A DNA stretch of 9,296 nt from an uncultured Dorea sp. (GCA_910579015.1 CAJTRO010000078.1:1-9296); one strand, 5' to 3'; shown: positions 1-7,329, numbered from the stretch's first letter. Program-made: numbers and translations. Notes: generated by a model from the sequence alone, not told the origin.

Positions 1-1080
1 GTCTATTTCTCGTTCATCATCATACGGGGGATTAAGCTGCCGATCTTCGAGATCGAACACGCCGCCTCCAGAATCGCACAGGGCGATCTGGACATAGATA
101 TCTCCTATACCTCCAGAGACGAGCTGGGTGTTCTCTCTGACCAGGTACGCGAGCTGATCCGCAAGCTCCAGATGATCATTGACGACGAGAACAAGTTCCT
201 GGCCCAGATGGCTTCCGGTGATTTTACAGTGGATTCTACCTGTGAAAATGAATATACCGGCGGATTCCGCCCTCTTCTGGTTTCCTTCCGTGCGATTGCC
301 GACAAGCTCAATCACACAATCTTGCAGATCAGCGAGAGCTCGGCGCAGGTCGCTAGCGGTTCCGACCAGGTATCAAGCGGGGCACAGGCTCTTTCCCAGG
401 GCGCCACAGAACAGGCCAGCTCCGTCGAAGAGCTTGCCGCAACCATTAATGAGATTTCCGAGAAGGTACGGCAGAACGCCGAATATGCACGCCAGGCCAA
501 TCAGATGGCCGGCTCCGTCGGCAGTGAGATGCAGGAGAGCAACCAGAAGATGCAGGAAATGATACACGCCATGAACGATATCAGCAATTGTTCGGATGAG
601 ATCAGCAAGATCATCAAGACCATCGAGGATATCGCGTTCCAGACCAATATCCTTGCACTGAACGCCGCTGTAGAAGCCGCCCGCGCAGGCAGCGCCGGAA
701 AGGGCTTTGCCGTTGTGGCCGATGAGGTCCGCAACCTGGCCGGGAAGAGTGCGGAAGCCTCAAAGAATACTTCCGCTCTGATCGAGAACTCATTAAGAGC
801 CGTAGAGAACGGAACTCTGATCGCAGATGAAACCGCCGAATCTCTACTACAGACCGTGAAGGGCGTCGAAGAGGTTGCCGGCATTATCAGCCAGATTTCT
901 GAGGCAAGCAGTAACCAGGCCGATGCAATCTCCCAGATCACGATGGGGATCGACCAGATCTCAAGCGTTGTACAGACCAATTCAGCAACCGCCGAAGAGA
1001 GCGCGGCGGCAAGCGAGGAATTATCAAGCCAGTCCCAGCTTATGAAGGACCTGGTCGGCAGATTCCGTCTGAGAGGTTAG
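1..1080 (+). CDS. Methyl-accepting chemotaxis protein, 3' part (5' end outside window)
   Basis: The frame is open from base 1 and gives 359 residues of a transmembrane chemoreceptor that would signal to CheA/CheW. The first residues (VYFSFIII) look like the end of the second membrane helix. A HAMP domain follows at about 12-65 (IAQGDLDI, then DELGVLSDQV). A second HAMP-like unit lies at about 63-100, with MASGDFTV and a GGFRPLLVSFRAI helix. The long coiled-coil signalling domain fills the rest. Its hairpin tip at about 209-250 carries the conserved EDIAFQTNILALNAAVEAA and GKGFAVVADEVRNLA segments. The tip reads AGSAGKGF where many receptors have AGE(Q/A)G(R/K)GF. No C-terminal CheR-tethering pentapeptide is visible; the protein ends GRFRLRG. 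The sensor domain is not in the window, so the ligand is unknown. It is followed by its own terminator and is convergent with the beta-galactosidase operon. Confidence 0.96.
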   Translation, partial: VYFSFIIIRGIKLPIFEIEHAASRIAQGDLDIDISYTSRDELGVLSDQVRELIRKLQMIIDDENKFLAQMASGDFTVDSTCENEYTGGFRPLLVSFRAIADKLNHTILQISESSAQVASGSDQVSSGAQALSQGATEQASSVEELAATINEISEKVRQNAEYARQANQMAGSVGSEMQESNQKMQEMIHAMNDISNCSDEISKIIKTIEDIAFQTNILALNAAVEAARAGSAGKGFAVVADEVRNLAGKSAEASKNTSALIENSLRAVENGTLIADETAESLLQTVKGVEEVAGIISQISEASSNQADAISQITMGIDQISSVVQTNSATAEESAAASEELSSQSQLMKDLVGRFRLRG

Positions 1081-1143
1081 CCGGATACAATGTAAAAGCG
1101 AACTGCTCCCCGTCAGGCAGACAATTGTAGAATATAGATTTTC

Positions 1144-1180
1144 GGGGCTGTATAAACTGCGTTTCGCAACAGCCCCTTTT
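1144..1180 (+). terminator. Intrinsic terminator after the chemoreceptor gene
   Basis: GGGGCTGT (1144-1151) pairs with ACAGCCCC (1169-1176). An inner TGCG/CGCA stem (1158-1161 with 1165-1168) closes a TTT loop, with ATAAAC bulged on the left arm. Four T residues follow at 1177-1180. It lies 64 bases after the chemoreceptor stop codon. On the opposite strand the hairpin is followed only by GAAAATCTAT, so it would be a weak terminator for the convergent beta-galactosidase operon. No better terminator for that operon is visible. Confidence 0.8.
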
Positions 1181-1200
1181 CCATCCAGATACAGATTTAA

Positions 1201-3252
1201 CTATTCCAGTATAATGGTCTCATACCCTTTCAGGCAGATACGCCCGGTCCGCTTCTCGCCCGAACTTAGATCCCTCATCTCATGCCCCAGACAGATCTCC
1301 TGTTCCCCGGACGAATAATTCAGGATAAAGAAATACTTCTTCCCGTCCTTCTCCCTGACGCACAACTCGCACTCCGGCGAAAGCTTTACTTCGTCCTCAT
1401 AAGGGCTCAAAATTCCCGTATATTCAAGCAATGCCTGTACGGTCTCTCTGGTGAATGTGCCTCCGAAGTGGATCACCCTGCCGTCTCCCGCCAGACGCTC
1501 TGTGAGCGCCGGCTTCCCTTCGTAGTAATTCGACGTATAACGCGCCAGCACCTTCACATCCTCGCTGACGGTCTCCAGAATATCATTGAATATGCCGGTG
1601 TCAAGCTGTATCTGGTTCCATTCCATGCAGACAGTCCCGTCCACGGCGCCGACGAAGGTGAATTCCTCCACCGCCGTACCCGTCAGGTCCGCCAGAAGTC
1701 CCGGCATAGGCGCCATCACACATCTCCCGTGCTCCTCCTTCTGACCGGTCCGCGCTCCTATGATCAGACAGCCGCCCTTCTCTACATACATCTTAAGGAC
1801 CTCCGCTCTTCTCTCTGTCAGAATCAGGCCGTGAGGATAGAACAACACCGGATATTTTCCCAGTTCTTCATATTCCGTACTGTCAGACAACAGTACATAA
1901 TCCATCGGCGTATGGCTCAACTGGGACGCGGCGAAGATCTCCTTCTTGCTCGCCTTCTCCACACGTCTGTGCCATACATCCACATCCGCATCCCAGAGAT
2001 TATCATAATCCTCCAGAACCCCGAAGGCAGCCAGGTATCCGGCGCCGGCCAGATCCCTGACCGGACGCAGACGCTCATGAAGTGCTTTAACCTCCCCAAG
2101 CTTCCGGTTGTCACGGTTATCATAGTCCAGGATCCCGTGCCAGTAGATCTCCGTTCCCACCGTGCAGGTACGCCAGCGGAAGAAGCTTACATAATCCGCC
2201 CCGTGGGCGATACTCTGCATTGCCCAGAGCGTCATCTGCCCCGGCTTTGGCGCAGGCGCTTCCATCCGGGTATTCCAGCCATTTGCCCCGGACTGCTGTT
2301 CCATGATCCCAAAATGCGGACAGACGGAACGCACCCTTGACAGATGATTGCTCCACTTCCTGTCGTTGAGCCCCTTACTGTGGATTGGATCCTCCTCAAG
2401 GCAGTACGCGAAGTTCGGATAAGAATCATAAGTGTATACATCCAGCGCCTCATCCATCATCTTATGGTTATCCAGATGTCCGAACATGCCGTTCGTAGTG
2501 ATGAAATCTCCCGGTTTCATATATTTACGGATAATATCGCTCTGCATCTTACAGAACGCGCCGGCGCTCTCGGAAACGAAACGGTAATACTCAAGCGTCA
2601 GATGAGGGTTCGAAGAATCGTGGATGGTGGTGCGCGGTACATAGACCTCGCTCCAGTCCGTATATTCCTGATTCCAGAAAATCATCCCCAGCTCCCGGTT
2701 CAGCCTTTCAAGCGTACCGTATCTCGCCTTAAGATATTCGCGGAACGCCGCCGTGTCGCTCTCTGAATAGAACACATCCGCCTCACAGTTGATCTCATTG
2801 TCTATCTGCCATCCGATCACGTTTGGATGGGACGCATAGTGTCCTGCAAACTTCTCCACGATCCGCGCACTGAGCTTCTGATAGACCGGGGAATTATAAT
2901 TATAGTGCCTGCGCATTCCGTGACGGAACTTTACCCCGTCCATCCGGCAGTTCAGTACCTCCGGATACTTCTCTGTAAGCCATGCCGGCGGCGTCGCCGT
3001 CGGCGTCCCGAAGATCACCTTCATTTCGGCCTTACACGCCGTCTCCATGAATCCGTCGAAGAATTCATAGGTGTACTCTCCCTCCCTTGGCTCTACCTTG
3101 CTCCATGCAAATTCCCCGATCCGGATCGTTTGGATCCCTGCCTCCTTCATCCTCTCAAGGTCTTCCTCCCACAGCTCCTTATCCCAGTGCTCCGGGTAAT
3201 AACAGGTGCCCAGTGAAATTGCATCCCACTTAAAATTCTGCTGTCTTCTCAT
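1201..3252 (-). CDS. Beta-galactosidase, glycoside hydrolase family 42
   Basis: This 683-residue protein hydrolyses terminal beta-D-galactosides, probably plant or host oligosaccharides taken up by the cell. No signal peptide is visible, so it is likely cytoplasmic. The N-terminal GH42 barrel (about 12-390) begins GTCYYPEHW, a family signature. The acid/base is the Glu of GWQIDNE (E153) and the nucleophile is the Glu of FGIMEQQSG (E318). The trimerisation domain and a small C-terminal beta domain follow, matching the usual 650-700 residue length. I prefer the ATG at 3252 to the in-frame one at 3288: AGGAGG lies 10 bases upstream (3263-3268), and the longer form adds a basic, unlike-family extension inside the upstream gene. 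The four-cysteine zinc cluster of some GH42 enzymes after the NE motif is missing; only C156 is nearby. It starts 5 bases after the ParB-like gene, so it is almost certainly cotranscribed and coupled. Confidence 0.95.
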   Translation of the reverse strand: MRRQQNFKWDAISLGTCYYPEHWDKELWEEDLERMKEAGIQTIRIGEFAWSKVEPREGEYTYEFFDGFMETACKAEMKVIFGTPTATPPAWLTEKYPEVLNCRMDGVKFRHGMRRHYNYNSPVYQKLSARIVEKFAGHYASHPNVIGWQIDNEINCEADVFYSESDTAAFREYLKARYGTLERLNRELGMIFWNQEYTDWSEVYVPRTTIHDSSNPHLTLEYYRFVSESAGAFCKMQSDIIRKYMKPGDFITTNGMFGHLDNHKMMDEALDVYTYDSYPNFAYCLEEDPIHSKGLNDRKWSNHLSRVRSVCPHFGIMEQQSGANGWNTRMEAPAPKPGQMTLWAMQSIAHGADYVSFFRWRTCTVGTEIYWHGILDYDNRDNRKLGEVKALHERLRPVRDLAGAGYLAAFGVLEDYDNLWDADVDVWHRRVEKASKKEIFAASQLSHTPMDYVLLSDSTEYEELGKYPVLFYPHGLILTERRAEVLKMYVEKGGCLIIGARTGQKEEHGRCVMAPMPGLLADLTGTAVEEFTFVGAVDGTVCMEWNQIQLDTGIFNDILETVSEDVKVLARYTSNYYEGKPALTERLAGDGRVIHFGGTFTRETVQALLEYTGILSPYEDEVKLSPECELCVREKDGKKYFFILNYSSGEQEICLGHEMRDLSSGEKRTGRICLKGYETIILE

Positions 3253-3257
3253 CGCTC

Positions 3258-3785
3258 TTATTCCTCCTCGTCTTCTGCCGGGCGCCATGCCTGTCCGAAC
3301 TTTACGTCCCTGAACAGCGCCGCAAGCCCCGTAATCTGCTTCAGCCTCAAAATCTCATCCTTATCCATCCCCAGATGCCTGGAAATCCACGCATCCGAAC
3401 GCCCCAGCTCGTGAAGCTCCTTCACGATATTTCCCATCAGATCCACGTCATGGTTTCCTCTGGCCCGGTTATGCCGGATCGTACTTGCGATCCGCTGATC
3501 CAGCGGTTTATCGATGACCGATACCGGAAGCATCCCCTTCTCCCTCTCATAGATATCTGAATGCTCTATCATGATACGATACCGGTGGAAGCCGTCAACG
3601 ATCACATACTTATCTTCTATCTTATCATGATAGCAGACGACCGGCATAGTATACCCGTCATTCTTAATACTTTCATAGAGAAGCTTCATCTCCGGCGGAG
3701 CGACCGCATTGGGATTATAGCTGTTGGGGACCACCTTTTCAACCGGAACCGCAGTCACATGATAGGCAGGACTTTTATATTCCAT
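3258..3785 (-). CDS. ParB/sulfiredoxin-fold protein, IbrB/YbdM-like
   Basis: This 175-residue protein has a ParB-like N-terminal domain at about 10-110. It contains the phosphate-binding DGFHRYR motif (64-70), which resembles the GxxR signature of ParB nucleotide-binding folds. The segment STIRHNRARGNHDVDLM (101-117) is typical of the IbrB/YbdM branch. A helix-turn-helix-like stretch follows at about 125-155 (ELGRSDAWISRHLGMDKDEI). The tail is acidic (AEDEEE). It is too short to be a chromosome-partitioning ParB. In E. coli, IbrB acts with IbrA as an activator of eib surface-protein genes; the biochemical activity is not known to me. GGAGG at 3795-3799 sits 9 bases before the ATG. Its start overlaps the end of the PAPS-reductase-like gene by 11 bases, which implies translational coupling. 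DNA binding is an inference from the fold. Confidence 0.88.
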   Translation of the reverse strand: MEYKSPAYHVTAVPVEKVVPNSYNPNAVAPPEMKLLYESIKNDGYTMPVVCYHDKIEDKYVIVDGFHRYRIMIEHSDIYEREKGMLPVSVIDKPLDQRIASTIRHNRARGNHDVDLMGNIVKELHELGRSDAWISRHLGMDKDEILRLKQITGLAALFRDVKFGQAWRPAEDEEE

Positions 3786-5106
3786 AATTCATTTCCTCCA
3801 CACTCTTATATTTATGACGGATCATATCGATCCTTCTCTGCTGGTCTCTGGTCATTCCAAATCCCATGGAACGGCAGATATGATCGTTCTTTAAGATACA
3901 GCAGCACATCCTCTTCCAGCTTGGAATGTCCTTCGTTGACTTGATATCGTCCGTATCGTCCGGAATCTTCCCTATGAACACGATCCTGGACTTCTTCCTC
4001 AGCGTATAATTAGAGACGCCGTTCCGCCTGATCTGATAACCATGCTCTTCCAGTTCCTCTATGACCTCCTCGTCCAGACCTCCCCCCGTCTCATGCCAGA
4101 ACTTTATCGATGTATTGAATTTCTTGACGTAGTTATTGCGCAGACGCACCGGCAGGGTATCCAGAAGAAACATCGTATACGATCTCCAGGTGTGTCCTTC
4201 CGGCAGGGTAATATTCCTGTACCCCATCGCCTTCGACCTTCCGTAAATGGCGCCGAAATTCGCTCCCTTCACTCTTCCGACGAGCTTCACCCAGATCTCC
4301 GGATCAATTACTCTGTAGAGGTTAAGAGAATCCTTCGAATAGTCGTTAAAAGGCGAGGCAACCCTCATCTGTGATATCTTCAGGCCCGCCATATAATAGA
4401 GGTCGTAGAGATGATTATAATCATAATCAAATATGTAATTGGCGTGCCAGACATCCCTCGTGGTCCAGTCATAGAGCGGTGATGCGCACCAGACGTCTTT
4501 GAACTGCTTCGTAATCCAGCACTCCTGCTTGTAACCGAACTTTTTATTCAAGAACCCACTGTATCTCTGTAAGGATTCGTCCGCGCGTATCCCCAGAAGG
4601 CATACCGTCTTCGCATTACCGTGGGAGATCCTGTACCATCGGCCGAACTGCCTCGCAAGATCCTCCTGATGCATACGATAACGGTAGGTAGTGATCGGAT
4701 TATTGTCGATATTAACTACATATTTCTTCTTAGGCATCTTTCTAACCCACAGCTCTTCCCGCTTGTCATCCCACGGATACCAGTACATCTGATAACTGCT
4801 GAGAGCCGTTCTGGTCGCCATTGGAAGGCACACCCAGTACGGCTCTACGTTATCCTTTATCCGTTCAAATGTACGCTCCACGTATTCTGTCGTCACGGTG
4901 TACTGTGCCTCAAAGTCCTGATGAAAAACACCGATCCTCTTACACGGAGCATATTTCTGCTGATAATCCAGGACAAGGTTCAGCAATAACCCGCTGTCTT
5001 TTCCACCGGAAAATGAGATGTAGATATTGTCAAATTCTTCAAAAATAAACTTTATACGCTCCTGAAAAGCCTCATATACATTCTGTCTTAAGTATTCTCG
5101 TACCAT
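3775..5106 (-). CDS. PAPS-reductase/PP-loop family protein (DUF3440), IbrA/YbdN-like
   Basis: This 443-residue cytoplasmic protein belongs to the adenine nucleotide alpha-hydrolase superfamily. The PP-loop SGGKDS lies at 33-38. A second nucleotide-site motif, GIRADES with a following arginine (172-181), is shared with PAPS reductase and CysD-type proteins. SPLYDWTTRDVW (209-220) and a C-terminal SWKRMCCCILKNDH segment (396-409) fit the larger DUF3440/IbrA/YbdN type, not CysH, which is about 240 residues. The CCC cluster (401-403) and C411 could be redox-active or bind metal, but this is inference. No CysN, CysD, CysI or Dnd genes are nearby, so sulfate assimilation or DNA phosphorothioation is unlikely. 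AGGAG at 5113-5117 is 6 bases from the ATG. This is the first gene of the operon, ahead of the ParB-like partner and the beta-galactosidase. Confidence 0.9.
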   Translation of the reverse strand: MVREYLRQNVYEAFQERIKFIFEEFDNIYISFSGGKDSGLLLNLVLDYQQKYAPCKRIGVFHQDFEAQYTVTTEYVERTFERIKDNVEPYWVCLPMATRTALSSYQMYWYPWDDKREELWVRKMPKKKYVVNIDNNPITTYRYRMHQEDLARQFGRWYRISHGNAKTVCLLGIRADESLQRYSGFLNKKFGYKQECWITKQFKDVWCASPLYDWTTRDVWHANYIFDYDYNHLYDLYYMAGLKISQMRVASPFNDYSKDSLNLYRVIDPEIWVKLVGRVKGANFGAIYGRSKAMGYRNITLPEGHTWRSYTMFLLDTLPVRLRNNYVKKFNTSIKFWHETGGGLDEEVIEELEEHGYQIRRNGVSNYTLRKKSRIVFIGKIPDDTDDIKSTKDIPSWKRMCCCILKNDHICRSMGFGMTRDQQRRIDMIRHKYKSVEEMNYGI

Positions 5107-5157
5107 ATTTGTCTCCTGAGTATAAAAATTACCAATTTCTGGAACTATATGTGTGTT

Positions 5158-5186
5158 AATTTATCATAACATGTCTACAAATTCAA
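5158..5186 (-). promoter_or_regulatory. Putative sigma-A promoter for the PAPS-reductase/ParB/GH42 operon
   Basis: Read on the minus strand, TTGAAT (5186-5181) is followed after exactly 17 bases by TAAATT (5163-5158). Each hexamer matches consensus at 4 of 6 positions. A transcript would start near 5150, leaving a leader of about 45 bases before the ATG at 5106. The region is AT-rich. Another start site in the same stretch cannot be excluded. Confidence 0.45.
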
Positions 5187-5261
5187 CAGGGTTCTTTAAT
5201 TATTAAGAAATCTTTCAAAACGTGATCTTGTACATTACCTCGAAACTGTCTGTAAATACCT

Positions 5262-5278
5262 GCGGCTTTCGAAGCCGC
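5262..5278. repeat. Perfect inverted repeat in the divergent intergenic region
   Basis: GCGGCTT, TCG, AAGCCGC forms a perfect 7-base-pair stem with a 3-base centre. It is GC-rich within an AT-rich spacer and lies between the two divergent promoters, about 30 bases upstream of the -35 box of the transporter promoter. No T-run follows on either strand, so it is not an intrinsic terminator. It could be an operator for either divergent unit, but nothing in the window identifies a regulator. Confidence 0.5.
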
Positions 5279-5307
5279 CCATAATGGCAGTCTGGATAAC
5301 AACCTTC

Positions 5308-5336
5308 TTGACATTCATTCATCTATCCAGTAATAT
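5308..5336 (+). promoter_or_regulatory. Sigma-A promoter for the EamA-GNAT operon
   Basis: A perfect -35 TTGACA (5308-5313) is separated by 17 bases from TAATAT (5331-5336), a 4 of 6 match to the -10 consensus. Transcription would start near 5343, giving a leader of about 64 bases to the ATG at 5407. It is the best promoter match I found in the window. Confidence 0.7.
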
Positions 5337-5406
5337 TTTATCTGAATTTATATCATTCTGGGGAATCGGATGACCAAAATACATATTGCGAAACAGGGAG
5401 AAAGTT

Positions 5407-6309
5407 ATGAAAACAGAATTTAAAAGCTATGCATATATATTTATTGCCGGATCATTATGGGGGACCATCGGATTATTTGTCAAGTACATGGAACAGTCCG
5501 GCTCTACCTCGACATACACAAGCTTTCTGCGGATGGGGCTTGGGCTCCTTTTGCTGGTTGTCATCACGCTCGCCAAGGACGGCCCCGGCGCCTTCCGTAT
5601 TGGAAAAGGTACGCTGATTTCATGTATCCTGTTAGGTTTCATCTGTCAGGCCGTCTATAACCTCGCCTACAGCAACGCCGTCAACACAATCGGAGTGTCG
5701 TTAAGTTCCGTACTGCTCTATACGTCTCCGATCTTTACCAGTATCACTTCTTTTCTGTTTTTTCATGAAAAACTGGGGAGAAGGAAGCTGATCGCCCTTC
5801 TTATCAATATAATCGGATGTACATTGACCGTGACCGGAGGTAATTTTACCGGACTTTCCTTCGCGGTTTCCGGTCTGTTATTCGGAGTTGCATCTGGATT
5901 CTGCTATTCTCTGGCGCCTATATTCGGCCGGCTTGCCGCGGACGAAGGTTCGCCGTTTGCTGTGTCCACCTATAACTTCTTGTTTGCAACGATTTTTCTC
6001 GCAATCTTCACCCGCCCGTGGACGACTGTCGAGAATCCTCTGAATCCCAAAGTGCTTGCCATAGGCGTCGGCTTTGCGCTTATTCCGACGGCCCTCGGAT
6101 ATATCTTCTATTTTTCCGGGCTTAAAAATATTACCGAAAGCAGTAAGGTCCCGGTTGTCGCCTCCATTGAGACGGTTGTCGCAACCATTATCGGCATTCT
6201 GATTTTCCATGAAAATCTCAGGCTTGGAAATATACTTGGTATCGCCTGTGTACTGGGATCTATCGCGATCATGAATCTTACCTGGAACAAAAGAAAGGCA
6301 GGGACTTAA
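5407..6309 (+). CDS. EamA/DMT-family transporter
   Basis: This 300-residue integral membrane protein of the drug/metabolite transporter superfamily has about ten predicted membrane helices. It has two EamA repeats, about 8-142 and 155-294. Each repeat ends with the family's helix-break motif: FFHEKLG (118-124) and FHENLRLG (267-274), each followed by a glycine-rich last helix. Length and repeat structure are standard. Members export or import amino acids, metabolites or drugs; the substrate cannot be read from sequence. I chose the ATG at 5407 because AGGGAG (5395-5400) lies 6 bases upstream. An in-frame TTG at 5386 would put that ribosome site inside the gene. The GNAT gene begins 2 bases after its stop codon, so the two form an operon. 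Confidence 0.92.
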   Translation: MKTEFKSYAYIFIAGSLWGTIGLFVKYMEQSGSTSTYTSFLRMGLGLLLLVVITLAKDGPGAFRIGKGTLISCILLGFICQAVYNLAYSNAVNTIGVSLSSVLLYTSPIFTSITSFLFFHEKLGRRKLIALLINIIGCTLTVTGGNFTGLSFAVSGLLFGVASGFCYSLAPIFGRLAADEGSPFAVSTYNFLFATIFLAIFTRPWTTVENPLNPKVLAIGVGFALIPTALGYIFYFSGLKNITESSKVPVVASIETVVATIIGILIFHENLRLGNILGIACVLGSIAIMNLTWNKRKAGT

Positions 6310-6311
6310 AA

Positions 6312-6872
6312 ATGAAGAAAACAGATAACGCCAGAATAACCTGGGAAAAAGATGGATATGTCCTCAGACTGTCCAAAAGAGAGGATGCCGAGAATTACTA
6401 CTGGCAGAACTACAACCCTCTTGATCCGGAGGTTGCACGGCTTACCGGATGTAAACCGTCTTTCACCCATGATGAAGTTGTAGACTTCTTCCTGTCCTGT
6501 GTTGACGACGAGAACCGATATGACTTTCTGATCATAGATCCTGACGGAAATATCATCGGTGAAAGTGTGATCAATGAGATTGACCGGGATGTGCAAAGTG
6601 CAAATTTCCGTATTGGAATCTTCCATAGTAATGTCCGTAAAAAAGGGATCGGCTCCTGGGCGATTCGTATGACCTGCGGTTTTGCCTTCGAACAGCTTCA
6701 CCTGCACCGTCTGGAGCTGGATGTATTTTCTTTTAATCCAGGCGCCGAAAAAGCATATCTGAAGGCCGGCTTCAGGCGTGAAGGGGTGCTCCGGGATGCG
6801 GTAAAGGACGGAGACACTTATGCCGATGACATACTGATGGCAATCTTGGAAGATGAATGGCGCAGCCAATAG
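6312..6872 (+). CDS. GNAT-family N-acetyltransferase (RimJ/RimL-like)
   Basis: This 186-residue cytoplasmic enzyme is expected to transfer an acetyl group from acetyl-CoA to an amine. The acetyl-CoA pyrophosphate loop is RKKGIG (109-114), matching the (R/Q)xxGxG pattern. It is preceded by the beta strand RIGIFHSNV and followed by the typical LHRLELDVFSFNPGAEKAY and KAGFRREG segments (131-158) of RimJ/RimL-type proteins. The acceptor is unknown; protein N-termini, amino acids and drug-like amines are all found in this group. The ATG lies 2 bases after the transporter stop codon. An AGGGA site inside the end of the transporter gene provides the ribosome site, so translation is probably coupled. 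Pairing with an exporter suggests detoxification or metabolite handling, but that is inference. Confidence 0.93.
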   Translation: MKKTDNARITWEKDGYVLRLSKREDAENYYWQNYNPLDPEVARLTGCKPSFTHDEVVDFFLSCVDDENRYDFLIIDPDGNIIGESVINEIDRDVQSANFRIGIFHSNVRKKGIGSWAIRMTCGFAFEQLHLHRLELDVFSFNPGAEKAYLKAGFRREGVLRDAVKDGDTYADDILMAILEDEWRSQ

Positions 6873-6879
6873 CTGCGCC
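6859..6879. repeat. Strong hairpin overlapping the GNAT stop codon
   Basis: GGCGCAGC (6859-6866) pairs with GCTGCGCC (6872-6879) around a CAATA loop, an 8-base-pair GC-rich stem. The TAG stop codon lies within it (6870-6872). No T-run follows, so it is not a classical intrinsic terminator. It could stabilise the 3' end of the transporter/GNAT mRNA or assist termination. Confidence 0.5.
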
Positions 6880-6933
6880 GCCATACACCTCGGGATCTCA
6901 GCCGGATCTCAGACCGGCAATGCATAACGTTGA

Positions 6934-6960
6934 TGCGGGTTATACCGGACTGCACCCGCA
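6934..6960. repeat. Inverted repeat between convergent genes
   Basis: TGCGGGT (6934-6940) pairs with ACCCGCA (6954-6960) across a 13-base loop. A smaller GCCGG/CCGGC pair lies at 6901-6905 and 6914-6918, within two near-copies of GGATCTCAGCC. The block separates the convergent GNAT and VOC genes. Neither strand has a T-run after the stems, so a terminator role is only possible. Confidence 0.4.
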
Positions 6961-6966
6961 GCTGCA

Positions 6967-7329
6967 TTACATAGGAGTTCCAACCTCGATCAGATTACCG
7001 TCCAGATCATAGAATCGAACCACCTTTTGTCCCCAGCTATGCACCATAAGCCTGTTAACATATTGGATAGAAGGGTATAACTTTTCCAGTTTTTCAACAA
7101 ATCCTTCTATATCCTTTTCTTCAAAATACAGCTCGCAGGAATTATTTTCCGCAATAATCTCTCTCTCCAGGAACTCTTCCCAGATTCTCTTATCTTGAAG
7201 CACAAGCCCCTCTGTCAAAATCATATTACCGTCATTGTCAAGCACCATATCCAGACCAAACAGGTCGTGGTAGAACTGTTTTGACTTTTCTATATCTTTC
7301 ACAACAATCAAAATATTCTTTAATTTCAT
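6967..7329 (-). CDS. VOC-superfamily protein (glyoxalase/bleomycin-resistance fold)
   Basis: This 120-residue single-domain protein has the paired beta-alpha-beta-beta-beta modules of the vicinal oxygen chelate fold. The first module begins MKLKNILIVVKDIEKSKQFY and continues to FGLDMVL. The second holds IEGFVEKLE and ends RFYDLDGNLIEVG (105-117), the most diagnostic stretch. Possible metal ligands include E66, H97 and E115. The usual first-strand histidine (HxxxxVxD) is replaced by the NILIVV stretch, so catalytic metal binding may be altered or absent. Members include lactoylglutathione lyases, dioxygenases and drug-binding proteins; the activity here cannot be assigned. AAAGGG 9 bases before the ATG is a fair ribosome site. 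It lies 95 bases after the RpiB-like gene on the same strand and may be cotranscribed with it or have its own promoter. Confidence 0.88.
   Translation of the reverse strand: MKLKNILIVVKDIEKSKQFYHDLFGLDMVLDNDGNMILTEGLVLQDKRIWEEFLEREIIAENNSCELYFEEKDIEGFVEKLEKLYPSIQYVNRLMVHSWGQKVVRFYDLDGNLIEVGTPM

Noticed and set aside
501..980. 159-codon minus-strand open frame inside the chemoreceptor gene
   Set aside because: It lies opposite the conserved signalling domain and shows no protein-like pattern or ribosome site of its own.
1282..2340. Long open frame (352 codons) on the + strand opposite the beta-galactosidase gene
   Set aside because: It is antisense to a clear GH42 gene, has no recognisable domain or membrane pattern, and is explained by codon bias of the true gene.
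3258..3785. Chromosome or plasmid partitioning ParB
   Set aside because: The protein is too short, has no ParA neighbour or parS-like repeats nearby, and its motifs fit the IbrB/YbdM branch.
3775..5106. DNA phosphorothioation (Dnd/Ssp) or assimilatory PAPS reductase role
   Set aside because: No Dnd, Ssp, CysN or sulfite reductase genes are present in the window, and the length and ParB-like partner fit the IbrA/YbdN type.
5262..5278. Intrinsic terminator in the divergent region
   Set aside because: The stem is perfect but no T-run follows on either strand, and no gene ends there.
6306..6884. 192-codon minus-strand open frame opposite the GNAT gene
   Set aside because: The + strand frame has a clear acetyl-CoA motif and family match; the opposite frame is its shadow.
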